From Funneliformis mosseae (Eukaryota; Glomeromycota; Glomeromycetes; Glomerales; Glomeraceae), in assembly GCA_910592005.1 (NCBI GenBank), contig CAJVPP010000071.1:1-52875 (forward strand): a stretch of DNA of 52,875 nt, in the 5' to 3' direction. Below, piece by piece: positions 26,301 through 37,449 of this stretch. Made by a program: the position numbers and the translations under genes. The notes under the pieces were generated by a model. The model ran no database searches. It saw only the letters and a program-made list of their open reading frames with translations, and was not told the DNA's origin. Position 1 is the stretch's first letter, and every line of letters starts with the position of its first letter.

Positions 26301-28777
26301 TATATGATGATGGAAATCAAGATGATAATGAATCAGATGAAAAAAATTCCGAAGATATAGAAGAACAAGTCGGTGAATTTGATGATAACGATCCCGATGC
26401 TGTAGATGAAAAAATGTGGGGAGATGATTCTGCAAATGATGCAGAGGATAGTGGGAAAAAAGCTGATACTAAACAAGATTCCGAATGTCCGAATGAAACG
26501 GACGTTGTTGCTAAGGAAGATCAAGGAGATACCACACAAAATTCCCAAATAAATGAAGAAATGGGCGTAGATGAAAATCAACAAGACCTGATTGAATCAG
26601 AAGGCCAAGGCGATAATACTGACGAAGAATATAATGATAAACATGACTATTTTGATGTTGATATACCTCAAGCTGAAACTTTAGAACTTCCCGAGGATAT
26701 GATGATTGATGATATAGGAGACGTGAGTGATCATGAAAACATGGATGATGGAGATGATCTACCCTCGAATATGGATATTGATGAATCAGTAGTTGAAAAT
26801 GCACAACAAACAAAAGATGATATTGAAAATAATAAAAATGAATCCAATGAAGAGGCTTTTGATGAAATGGAAACCGATGATATTGTGCCAATTGATGATT
26901 CAGTTTCTAATGAGGCAAGGACAGGTGTCGAAGAAAGTAATGAGATTGTTGAAGATCAACAAGAAAGTTTTGAAGGTGATGAAATGTCAAAAGAAACACC
27001 TGATCGTAACATTCGACCTTTGCCTGATAATCAATTTGAGGATAAGGATATTGAAAAAGAAGATCAGAATACTTCATCTAACCAAGAACAACCAAATTCT
27101 GATACACCAGCAGAAAATGCATTTGGTGTTGACGGAGAATCTGGTAAAGCAGATAATTCATCCTCTAGAAATGAAGTCGAACAATCTTTGAAAGAAATTG
27201 AAAATAAAGGCTCTGATAACAATAATGATAATTCACGACGGTTCAAGCATAGAGGTGAGTCAACCTCGAATAATAACAATGAATCAGATAAAAGTGAACA
27301 AGTCATTGAGAACCAGAATAAAGAAAGTGATCAAGGTCCAAAAGATGCCAATCCACATCGAAGTCTTGGAGATGCATTGGAACAATGGAAACGTCGTCTT
27401 GACGATATAATTAAAGGAGATGAACGCACATCCTCACAAGAACAGAGCCCTGCGCAAGACTCAGAGCAGGTCATAAATGAAAATCAAACGTTCGAATTTC
27501 TTGAAAACGATGAGGAAACTCATGACCTTCAGACAATGGGAGCAGCAATAGAGGATCAATCAAAAGAGATTGGAGCTATCAATAATGATGAACCATGCTG
27601 TAATGATGCAAATTATGCAGGTGAAGACGATGAAATCGACTATAACCAACATAAGAGTGAAATGTCTCTTGACCTTCTAATGAATGATCATGACTATAGT
27701 AATGAACATGAAAAGGGAGCTGTTCTTTCTAAGCAAATTTTAAAACAGGATGAAAATGAACAATTATTCGACGAAGAATCTAATCCTCAATGTTTTGATT
27801 CTTCTCGCTTTGCGCACGAACCTTTACCTTATGAAGAGATTATGAGTTTACGTCACGATTTAGAAGTTAAATTAGCAGATTGGAGACAATCTGGTAGAGA
27901 TATTACCAAGGCTAGAGAATTGTGGCATAAATATGAGATCCTTACTCATGATCTATCAAATGGACTCTGTGAGCAATTAAGATTAATTCTTGAGCCAACA
28001 CTTGCTACAAAACTTAAAGGCGATTATCGAACTGGAAAACGTCTTAATATGAAAAAGATCATTCCATATATTGCTAGTGATTTCAAAAAGGATAAAATAT
28101 GGCTTCGTCGTACCAAACCGAGTAAAAGACAATATCAAGTCATGATTGCTGTTGATGATTCGAAATCAATGTGTGAAACTCGTTCGATTCATTTAGCTTA
28201 TGAAACTTTAGCACTTATCTCCAAAGCACTTTCGCAGCTTGAAGTTGGAGATATTTCAATTATCAGCTTTGGTGAAAAAGTTCAATTGCTTCATCCTTTT
28301 GACCGTCCATTCAGTAGTGAGGCAGGAGCTCAAATATTACAACAATTTACATTCGAACAGAATAAAACATATGTTCGTTCCCTCATGGAAACCTCAATCA
28401 CACTTTTGGAAAACGCTAGGAATAATTTTAGTAGTGGTGCACAAAGTAAAGAATTATGGCAACTTCAGCTTATAATTTCGGATGGTGTTTGTGAGGATCA
28501 TGAAAATCTTAAAACTCTTGTTCGACAAGCTGCTGAATCACAAATAATGGTAGTATTTATAATAGTTGATAACAAACCAGGAAAGGATTCTATCATATCA
28601 ATGAATCAAGTAAGATACAAATCAGTTAATGGGCGAATGACAATACAGATGGAAAGATATTTAGATACATTTCCTTTTGATTATTACGTCGTTTTAAGAG
28701 ATATTAATGCTTTATCGGAAACTTTGGCAGATGCATTGAGGCAATACTTTAGCATTATAAGTCATAACATGGAATAA
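11387..28777 (+). CDS. MDN1: Midasin, AAA-ATPase of 60S ribosome assembly (about 5504 aa)
   Basis: Midasin (Rea1) uses ATP to pull assembly factors such as Rsa4 and Ytm1 off pre-60S particles in nucleolus and nucleoplasm. My exons are 11387-11856, 11940-12027, 12098-12384, 12453-19584, 19662-20030, 20106-20436, 20507-20631, 20710-20886, 20951-21080, 21159-21292, 21357-21418, 21487-21634 and 21716-28777; all junctions keep frame. Six AAA modules carry Walker A motifs at aa 373 (GVTGAGKS), 711 (GETGTGKT), 1145 (GPTSTGKT), 1437 (GETGCGKT), 1840 (GSPGVGKT) and 2153 (GHEAIGKT). Walker B is DE in modules 2-5, ED in module 1 and DN in module 6, as known for midasin. A linker follows, then an Asp/Glu-rich tail (about 4603-5177) and a C-terminal MIDAS domain with DDSKS at 5298-5302. 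The length is near human midasin (about 5600). Uncertain points are two GC donors and one tandem acceptor. Confidence 0.96.
20632..20709 (+). other. Likely GC-AG intron in MDN1 (intron 7)
   Basis: Exon 7 ends CCCGAG and is followed by GCAAGT, the consensus form of a GC donor; the acceptor is AAATAG. Joining in phase 0 gives KIPE-HIQKHLQIS without a stop, while reading through meets TAA within 13 codons. The only in-phase GT alternative nearby (TGT before GTAATA) is a weaker donor. Confidence 0.7.
21156..21158 (+). other. Tandem NAGNAG acceptor in MDN1
   Basis: The acceptor of intron 9 reads attagtag, so splicing may stop after either AG. The two products differ by one codon (Val inserted or not) before DNKSEMIF. 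I used the distal site in the model; the sequence cannot decide. Confidence 0.6.
21419..21486 (+). other. Possible second GC-AG intron in MDN1 (intron 11)
   Basis: Following NTGGPGRLFQSVLGFYYFNY, the exon ends AC and is followed by GCAAGT; the acceptor is TTATAG at 21486. This join gives NYT-HRIQFMSIG in frame. An alternative with a normal GT donor four bases downstream (21423) and an acceptor at 21499 gives NYTQ-FMSIG, also in frame. RNA evidence is needed to choose. Confidence 0.5.
26070..27790 (+). other. Asp/Glu-rich low-complexity coding segment of MDN1
   Basis: About 575 codons dominated by Glu, Asp, Asn, Gln and Ser encode the flexible acidic tail that tethers the MIDAS domain to the AAA ring in midasin. 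The skewed codons (GAA, GAT) open long antisense and shifted frames here that are not genes. Confidence 0.9.
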
Positions 28778-30773
28778 TTTATAGTGTAAAATAATTAAAA
28801 TAATTAATAAAATTTAATTTCTATACGATAAATAAACATAAATCAGGTGACCCAGCACAAAATTTATAGTGACTAAATTAGCTGGATAATGATTGGCTGA
28901 ATGAAATTTCACGTTTATTCATAACATATTCCACGAAAATACTTTTCTTACTTTTCTTGTCCTTCCTCCAGCCACCAGAAATTATGTAACGAAAGAAATA
29001 TTTTATTTTAAGAACGACTGTTAGGTAAGAAATTATTTTGGGCGAATTGTCTATTAGACTTGCGTCATTGTTGGTTCACTTGGGTAAAATTGAAAACAGT
29101 ATGGTAGAGAACCGGAAGCTCTTCGTGGCCTCCTCTCTAGTAGGCAGTCAGTTTAGCATGTTTGTTTTTGGTGAAGGTCTACTAGTTCTCAAGAAGGAAT
29201 TGGTTATGTCTTCCTTTGCAATACAAAAATCGATATGTCTAGCGAGTTACTTCCGAACCAAGTGCGAGAACGTCCTTCTCTATTTGTATTGTCAATGTTT
29301 ATCTACTTTAATCGGCAGCGTTTAAGGAAATAGTTCTACCTTTGTGGTCAAATGTTTTTCTATTATAATTGCCCATTATTTAGGTGAATAAATGGAGGGA
29401 GAACTGGAAGCGCTTCGTGGCCTCTAACGAGAACGTCCTTCTCTTTTTTGTTTATTTATCTATTTAGTGGCTTGCTTAGATTTATCTAACCCTATTTTAA
29501 AATATTTTAATTATTAGGTAACTAACGGAAGTTTTAGTATCTGGAGAATTTTTTTTTATTATTTCAACAGGTCTTTCATTTAATTATTTTTTTTTTAAAA
29601 ATAAAAATTCTGTAATGCATATGGTATTAATAAACTTGGAACTGTGATTACCATTTAATTATTATTTTACTAATGAACGCAAACAATATCTATCTATCTA
29701 CCAGCCGCTTAACTCACTCTAATACCAGGTAATACTGAGTATGGGGATCGGTTATGTTCTTTCTTGAGCAGTCGAAGTAAAAAATTAGTTATTTGTTTGT
29801 CGTTTTACGTTCGTAGAAGAATATCCCATCACGCCATATACGTCACTATACTTTCAAAGTTGGTGATAGGAAAGGTTGAATAAATAGTCAATACGTTAGA
29901 GGAAAATGTGTTCTCTAATAGCAAGGACGAGAATGGTCTAACTCTACTACTGAATGTTTAATGACGCTTCGGCTTAGTTTGAGGAATTTGCACATGACTA
30001 TAATTTTTATTTCTGTTTATCCTTCTTCAATAGAGCTAATGATGGAAAGGCCAAAACATGAGCTAGCTTAAATCCAATGAAGGAAAGGTCAACCTTAAGG
30101 ATATGCACTTGATAACTTGCGTTAGGGAACGTTGAAATGAAAATGACCATAGTGACTAGAACTCTGAATTAGTTCGGGTCGACCTGTTACCTGACATGAC
30201 CCGACCTGAAAAATCCAGGTTGAGTTGGTAGATTGTTTAGCGGCTTTATATTTTTGGTAGTATGGTTTGTGCTGTATGGTTAACGATCAGGGTTATAATA
30301 CTTTGGGACATATTTTAACCGTAATGTTTATTATGGCCTTTAATTAATTATTATTATTAAGAGGGAAAAAAAATTTTTTGATCAAAGATTAGATTAAAAA
30401 CTTTTTCTTATTTTTTTTTTTTTTTAATGAATTATATATAGCATTTCTCTCGCGAATATTATCATATTTGTAGATATAATTTAAGGGAGGCAGCTTGGCG
30501 CAATAATTGCTATTGTTAAAAAATATCAACATTTACTGGACCTTTGTATGAAATTAAATATCATAACCTTCCCATAGATTTAAATAAATTACACGTACGC
30601 ATAATCAATAATTGTTTAGCAATCTTAATAAATACATTGATACAAAATTAAATGTTGTATGTATGAATCACCTGATTCAGGGTAGATTTACTTTTTTATT
30701 GAATAAATTAGTGTCGATCATAGATAGCCACGATTATTATAGCGATTCAAAAAAATTCTCTATTTTGTTAGAA
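28778..30773. other. Intergenic region with GC-richer repeats, no clear gene
   Basis: Between MDN1 and the PIG-C gene the sequence is less AT-rich than the other intergenic blocks. It holds the duplicated segment described separately, and near 30173-30230 the strings cgggtcgacctg and gacccgacctg, which look like a decayed repeat with inverted parts. The 95-codon frame at 29038-29325 lies inside the repeat and has no recognisable domain. No tRNA-like cloverleaf was seen. Confidence 0.5.
29104..29460 (+). repeat. Two copies of a GC-richer repeat, the second internally deleted
   Basis: Copy 1 (about 29104-29285) begins gagaaccggaagctcttcgt, continues ggcctc, and ends gcgagaacgtccttctc. Copy 2 (about 29399-29443) has gagaactggaagcgcttcgt, continues ggcctc, and passes almost directly to cgagaacgtccttctc. 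Copy 2 therefore looks like copy 1 with roughly 130-150 bases missing. The shared end contains GAGAA-cgtcc-TTCTC, a small hairpin. Confidence 0.65.
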
Positions 30774-32278
30774 ATGAGTAGTATAAAATTTTGTCCTTTT
30801 GACGGATACAGATTTCTAGGTGAAGAAGATAAATGTGTCACTTGTGGATTTGACAGGTATTTAGCAAAAAAAAAAAAATTAAATTAAAATTACTCGAAGC
30901 TTTTTTTAACGATTTTTAAGGTAGATTTCTCGCTGTTAATAAAAATTGGGTAAATTACTTATAAAAATATATATATATACTGTATATAATTTTATTATAA
31001 AATTAATTTCTTTATAAAAAATTTTTTAGGATTCTTTGACGAATTCACCAACAAAAAAAGCTCAATGGCGTAAATTACTATGGATAAAACAAGATTATCC
31101 TGATAATTACGTAGATAGTTCATTTCTCGAAGAACTACAAAAGAATGGTAATGAAATTTTTTACTTCCTAATAAATTATCCCATAAACATTTTAAATAAT
31201 GATAATTTTTTTTTCCTAGTTAATGTTAGAGCATACGATTATTGGACTGTGTTAAAAGAATCGTGTGTAATCTCACAACATATAAGTAGTATAGTAATTT
31301 TTATTGCAGTATTCATATATCTTTATCTTGATATGCTATCGGCACAAAATTTAATTATAAGTGGTACCGTATTTACTATCATTGGATATATTTTTTGGGA
31401 TAAAAGTATTTCGAAAACAGATCCATCTTATGAATACAAAAGTAAATTAATTAGTTTTATAATTACGTTTTTTTAATATGTATATATTTTAAAGATTTTT
31501 TTTTATTAAAATAAGGATGGAAAACTGCAAAAGGAGCTGTACTTTTCTTTGCAACACTATTATGCATATCTCCAATTTTAAAAACTTTAACAAAAGACAC
31601 AAGTAGTGATACAATATGGGCTGTAACCGTTATTTTATTCCTTGCAAATATGTTGTTTCATGATTATGGTTCAGAGAATAGAACAAATATCAAGTAAAAA
31701 TTTTATTTAATTTCATTATTATTATATTCCAAGGTATTAAGTTTTATGCTTTAATTCTAGGTTTCCCGGATCTTTATCAACGAATGCTGCCATATTTGCT
31801 TCGGTTTTGCTAGCTTCAAGATTACCTTCAAATTCTCATGTCTTTGGATTAATGTCATTTGCTATTGAATGGTTTGCTTTGTTTCCAATATTTCGAAGAT
31901 ATACCAAAGTAATTAAACATTCGAAAACTTTTTATTTATTGTCTTAAACTTTTCTAAATTTACTGAAAGTTTTACATCCATTTAAATAGAGTCTTTCAGC
32001 TAAATTCAATATAGCATTAACTTGTTTATTATTCTTATTAGCTACTTTATTATTTTTAAATATTTCAAAAGCTATTGTAACCCTTTTTATTTTAGGTATT
32101 GTTTTTATTACTTTTGTTTGTCCTTTTTGGTTAATTTGGATACAAAAATATAAAAAGTAAGTATTAATTATTAAGAAATTTAATTATTTTATTTTTTTAA
32201 AATTGGTTTTTCTTTATTGTTAGTGAAATCCATGGACCATGGGATGAAGCTAGACCTAAAATTACAACATATTATTAA
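30774..32278 (+). CDS. GPI2: PIG-C/GPI2, subunit of GPI-GlcNAc transferase
   Basis: PIG-C is a multi-pass ER membrane subunit of the complex that adds GlcNAc to phosphatidylinositol, the first step of GPI-anchor synthesis. Family-typical stretches are WRKLLWIKQDYPDNYVD, SFLEELQKN, a hydrophobic core with about eight membrane segments, LFHDYGSENRTNIKFPGSLS, ASRLPSNSHVF and the C-terminal NEIHGPWDEA. Well supported exons are 31030-31147, 31220-31441, 31516-31693, 31761-31908, 31990-32156 and 32224-32278. No in-frame Met exists in exon 31030-31147, so an upstream exon is required. A frame-compatible set is 30774-30856 plus 30925-30949, beginning MSSIKFCPFDGYRFL and carrying a CVTC pair; this extension is unlike known PIG-C N-termini and is tentative. 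The full model is 331 aa against 297 in human. Confidence 0.88.
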
Positions 32279-33227
32279 TTATATAATAAATTATTCATTC
32301 ATTAAAAATATAATATATATATATACAAGTATTTTATTTTATTTATATTCTTAATTTTATATATACTTATAATAATATTATTAATATACTATTATATAAA
32401 AAAAAAATGATTTATAATTTTAAATAACTAATATAATTAAACTTTTTTTATAATTATTCATTACTTTTGATTTTATACTTAGTAATTTTTTCAAATAATG
32501 TATTTATAAAAGATTTTATTATATAAGTATTTTTTATTAATTTTATAACTATAATTATAAAAAGCTTCTATATAATTAAAAACAAAATGATTGTAAATAG
32601 TAAATATATTTAATCATATATTTGTTTATTATAATTATTTTTTATTATCAGAAATAAGAATAATATATTAATTTTAATAAATTAAATTTATTTAAACCTT
32701 TATTATAATTATTTAATTTTAATATTTTATAATCAGATATATATAATTCAATTTAAATATAATAAAATATATTTAAATAAAAATATTACACATTTACAAT
32801 AATTATATTTTTATATTATTCATAATTATTTTATATTAGAAAATTTATTTAATTATTTTAATATTGTAAATATTATAAATAATTACAAATTATTTAAAAC
32901 TATAAAAATTAAATATTAAAATAGTTTATTAATGATAAAAAGATAATAAATGTTTAATAGCAAATTTTAAAATAAAAAAAATGTTTAAATTATATAATAA
33001 GAAAAATTAAAAAAAATATAAATTAGAAAAAAAGAAAAGAGAAAATAATTTGCATTTGTAATATAATTTGTATAACTTTTGAATTTGTTTATAAATAAAT
33101 TTAAATTGAAATATAAAGTATTATACTAAATAATAAATAGATATTGTTTATTTTAAAATATATTTTTTATAACAATAATAATTATATAAACAAAAATTTT
33201 CATATTGTATTTAATGATTATTTAAAA
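32279..33227. other. Extremely AT-rich spacer
   Basis: No gene, RNA or definable repeat is visible. The sequence is almost entirely A and T with A-runs and T-runs; CG dinucleotides appear to be essentially absent. Confidence 0.6.
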
Positions 33228-33504
33228 TATAGTTAACTTTTTATATAATGAATTTTAATATAATGAATTTTAATATAATGAATTTCACAATATAATAAAT
33301 CTTTGATATAATACAAATTTTATTATTAAAAAATCTTATTATAATAAATTTTACTAGTTAAATGCCTTATAATATTATACATAGAAAATTTTATAAACAG
33401 ATATATATATAATAATCTTTTTTATAATAAATTTATTTATAACAAATCTTTTAATAAAATGAAAATTTTGAAAAATAAATTTTATTGTAAAAAAAAAAGC
33501 TGAT

Positions 33505-33850
33505 TCTAAAAAAGAAATAAAAAGAATATTTATAAATATTTTTTAAAAAGCCATCTAACTCAATATAAGAAATTTACTAATATTGATCCTAAAAATTCAA
33601 AATCCAGTTTTATAAAATAAATAAAAGAACATTAGTAAATATTTTTAAAGAAGCTGTCTAGATTATTTAAAAAAAAATTTACTTATTGATAATAGTCTTA
33701 AGAATTCAGAATTCAAAAAAAAAGTTAATTTTACAAAAGAAATAAAAAAATATTAGTAAATATTTTTAAAGAGCTATCCAACCTATCTAAGAAAAAATAT
33801 GTTTACCAGTATTAATTTTAAGAATATAGAATACAAATAAATCAGATTTA
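33505..33850 (+). repeat. Three degenerate tandem copies, period ~105-120 bp
   Basis: Three blocks share the order aaataaaaag, agtaaatattttt, a gctgtctag or gctatccaac string, a tttac-tattgat string and aagaattcagaattcaaa. Their starts are near 33515, 33619 and 33740, so spacing is 104 and then 121 bases. No coding sense is evident. Confidence 0.55.
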
Positions 33851-34499
33851 AGTCAATCTTAAATAAAATAAAAAAAATAAAAATATAAAATTAAAAATAA
33901 AAATAAAAAAAAAAATAATTAATTTTTAAAAAAAAAATAAGATAAAAAAATAAAAAAATAAAATAATGAATTTTAAAAAAATAATTAAAATAAAAAAATT
34001 AAAAAAAAAAAATTAAAAAAACTTTTTTATATATCTAGAACTTTGTTAATACATCTTATAAATTGTGATATATTCATTAGTTTCTTAATATATTTAAATT
34101 TAATAACTTTAATATTTAGTTTCTTCTTATAAACTTTCTTTTTTTTTAGATTATCTACAATTTTTGATAGTTTTCTATATAATAAAAATAATCATAATCA
34201 AATTATAATTAAATATATTATAATTTACTCACACTTAATAGAATAAATATTAAACCAAGTATTAAATTATGTATACTAAATAAATCTATTTGCTATAATC
34301 AAAATAAAAATCTTACTAATTAGTCAATTATATAATACTCCTCTAACTTTAATTAAAAAATTTAATTAATAAAATAAATAAAAAATTATTTTTAAAAAAA
34401 AAAATTTTTTTTTTAACTTATTGCCATATAATTATTCAGATCACTCTAATTGGTCTAATTAATGATATTATTATTAAAACAAATTATTTATTATAGTTA

Positions 34500-35123
34500 A
34501 AGATACTATTATAATTAGTTATAACAATATAATATTTATTTATCACCAGTAGAGTTCTAAATGAGTCAAGTCGAATTGAGTTTAAAGATCAACTCTATTC
34601 GACTCTCTTTTTTCGAGTTGAGTTAAGTTAAATTTATTTTATAAAATTTTTCAATTTGATTTAATTCGAGTTATATAAATTTTAAACTCGACGCAATTTG
34701 ACTCAACTCAATTTTAACTTGATTCAATTTTGAAAAAAAAATAAAAAAAAACTGAAAAGATTGGAAAGAAGGGAGGAGAAAGTGAACGATTTGTTATTGT
34801 TCTTCTTGAATGAATTTTTTATCATTCAAGTCAAACGATTTTTATCATTCAAATCCACTTGAGTCAACTCGAATCAAGTTGAATTAAATGTTTAACTCAA
34901 CTTGAATTTGGCTTAACTCACAAATCATCAAGTCAAAAAAAACATAAACTCAATTTAATTTATACTTGACTCAGCTTATCTGACTCATGAGTTAACTCGA
35001 CTCGTCTAAAATTTTAATCACCAGTTGTAATTAGTTATAACTTAATTTTTATTAATATTATAATTAGTTACAATCTTATAATACTTATTTATTATTAATT
35101 GCAATTAGTTGCAGTATTATTTT
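34500..35123. mobile_element. 149-bp TA-flanked MITE, split by a hAT-like insertion
   Basis: This element is flanked by TA (34498-34499 and 35124-35125) and has ends aagatactattataattag and, inverted, aaaataatactgcaactaat. It matches the uninterrupted copy at 37297-37445 along its whole length. Subtracting the 467-bp insertion and one 8-bp duplication leaves exactly 149 bp, the size of the intact copy. Confidence 0.8.
34550..35016 (-). mobile_element. hAT-like MITE, short copy, with 8-bp duplication
   Basis: The 467-bp element lies between perfect copies of ATCACCAG (34542-34549 and 35017-35024). It starts TAGAGTTCT, and the inverted right end starts TAAAATTTTAGACGAG. An 8-bp target duplication and a YARNG-type terminus are hallmarks of the hAT superfamily. 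It aligns in reverse orientation with the 1068-bp element at 41451-42518 but has only one of the internal hairpin units. It has no coding capacity. Many subterminal gagTYgA and TcaAcTc strings could be transposase-binding repeats. Confidence 0.85.
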
Positions 35124-35201
35124 TAATTATAATAATAACAAATTTTCTTATAATAATGATTAATCTAAATGGATAATTTATTATAATAAGAATTAACTGT
35201 A

Positions 35202-37294
35202 TATACAATAAGTAATATTTAAATTTTATTTAAGTAATAAATTTATTTTTAATAAAAATATTCTAATATAAATTAGTAGTTTTATTATAAAAAAAATATT
35301 TATTTAGTAATTTTATATTATCTTTAATAAGCAAAAAAGATTTATGTAAATAGATTTTTTTTATAAAGAATAATAATTAGAAAAAAATAATCTAAAAAAT
35401 AAAAAAAAAATCATTAAAGATATTAAATAAAATAAAAATATAGTTTATATATAAGATTAAAATTAAAAAAAAAAAGATAAAAGGTAAATAAAATTAAAAG
35501 GAATAATAGTATCATATTATAAAGAAAAATTTGAAATTATTATTAATATTTAATTTCTATTAATATCAATATTAAAATTATTTATTATATTTATAAGATT
35601 TGAATTATATTATTTATTATTAATATATTTTAAATCCGAATTTGCTATTTAAAAATCTTTTTATCATGATATGATGTGAATAAATAAATTTGAATAATTT
35701 AAAATTTAAATTTATTTATAAATTAAAATTTAAAAAAAATATATAATTAAAAAAGAATCTTTAATGAAAATATAAAAAAAAAGATTATTTTTCTAATATA
35801 TTGATAATTTTGATTTTATTTTAAAAAATAAAATAAATACTTAAATAGATTATTATGAGAATTTGATTAAAAAATCTAATAAAAAATAAAATTAAATGAG
35901 TTTTATTTAAACTTAAAATATTTATATTAAAATTTGCAAAAAGTAATTAATTTAATATAATTTAATTTTAATATATAATTTCTAATATTATAGGTAGTAT
36001 TACATCTAAAAAAAAATATGAAAAAATATATTTTTTATTTTTTAAATGTAATAATTTTGCATAATTATTATTAATATTTAAGAATTTACAAGTAAATTAA
36101 ATTAAAATATAATATTTATAAACTAATCTAAACTACTTTATTAATATGAATCTTGCATTTTATTAAACTAAACTATTTATTAGAGAATAAAAGAAAAGTA
36201 AACTAAATTAAACTAAATTAATATACAGATATTAAACATCTAAAAGAAAAGGTGTGATTACTATTAAATTAAAAATTGATCAATATATATTATAAGTAAA
36301 AGTTGTTAAGAAAGAGGAAGGTTAATAAATAGTATTTATAATATATAAAAAAAGCAAAAGAAAACTTATAAAACAGTAAAATCATCCTTGATATTATTCA
36401 AAATTTTCTATAATTGTAAATATTTACATCTTTTTAATCAAATGTTATAAATTAATATAAAGATATTATTAAAAAAAAAGGAAAGTAAACCTAATAATAA
36501 TTGTCTATTAAAAATAATATTATTAATAAATAATGAAAAAAATAAAAAAGTAATTCCTTTTATAAAGTCTATAAATCATAAACTATTATAAATATAAATA
36601 GATAATCAAACTGTTAATAATCAATATTTATTAATATGTATTATTATTAGATTTATTAAGATCTTTTAATTATGATATAAAGGTTTATTTATATTATTAA
36701 ATAATATTACGTAAAGTAAAAAAATTTTTGGATAAGCTAAATATAGAATTATAATAGAAACAAATATTTGATATATATATATTAGATATTATATATTCAT
36801 AATTTCTAAAGTTAAAAAAAGTTATAAATCTAATTTAATTTTAAGTTATTTCTTTTATAGGTATTAAAGAATATTACTATTAAATTTTTAGAATTATTTA
36901 ACACATAGAAAATGTAGATTAGTAATATAATGAATAAGATAAGGATAAATTATAGTAGAGTTAAGAGAATTTCAGTCTAAAACATTTATGTTTATATTTA
37001 ATGTATAAATAAAGAGAAATAATAATTAGTATTAAATTATAATATAATAAGTATTTTAGTTTAAAATAATTAGGATTGATATAAAAAGGATTATTAGTAG
37101 ATTATTTAACTAATAAATTTACTTTATTATTAAATAAATTATTATTATAAGCTTTGACTTTAAAGAATATAATATATAAATTTCTATTTACTATTAAATG
37201 TAAAATAGTCGTTTAAATATAAATATAAAGAATTTTAAAAGTAATATTTAAGAAAAAAGATTTTACATATAATTTAGCAACTTTATGATATATA
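35202..37294. other. Extremely AT-rich block, no gene recognised
   Basis: The DNA is almost pure A and T. Between about 36280 and 37290 the base use is less random and may be an old coding relic, but no motif can be read in any frame. I cannot assign it. Confidence 0.4.
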
Positions 37295-37296
37295 TA

Positions 37297-37445
37297 AAGA
37301 TAGTGTTACAACTAGCTGCAACTAAGTGATGCTTATTTGTTACTAGCTATAACTAGTTGTAACTTAATTTTTATTAATATTATAACTAGTTACAATCTTA
37401 TAATGCTTATTTATCATTAATTGCAACTAATTGCAACATCATCTT
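37297..37445. mobile_element. 149-bp TA-flanked MITE, intact copy
   Basis: Flanked by TA at 37295-37296 and 37446-37447. The left end is aagatagtgttacaactagc and the inverted right end aagatgatgttgcaattagt, so the arms pair for at least 28 bases. This copy still has several CAACTAG strings where the copy at 34500-35123 has TAATTAG, so it is less decayed. TA duplication suggests a Tc1-mariner-type non-autonomous element. Confidence 0.8.
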
Positions 37446-37449
37446 TAGA

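Larger units (their letters stand above)
33230..35199. mobile_element. Degraded pogo-like element, ~2 kb, host of nested insertions
   Basis: The left end after TA (33228-33229) reads tagttaactttttatataat and repeats tataatgaa three times. The reverse complement of the right end before TA (35200-35201) reads cagttaattcttattataat. Both resemble the termini of the MITE at 6893-7062 after C-to-T changes. No transposase frame survives, and the centre is occupied by tandem repeats and other elements. The pairing of the two ends is an inference. Confidence 0.5.

Noticed and set aside
26151..27410. Several open frames of 70-132 codons on both strands
   Set aside because: They overlap the Asp/Glu-rich coding segment of MDN1 and result from its skewed GAA/GAT codon use; no motif or separate start context.
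29038..29325. 95-codon frame as a gene
   Set aside because: It coincides with a repeat that has an internally deleted second copy downstream; the frame is not kept in that copy.
28778..30773. tRNA or other structured RNA gene in the GC-richer intergenic region
   Set aside because: No B-box-like GGTTCRANTCC sequence or cloverleaf arms could be found on either strand.
32279..37294. Centromere-like AT-rich core
   Set aside because: Composition alone is suggestive, but the block is explained in part by nested transposons and no satellite array or other centromere mark can be seen.
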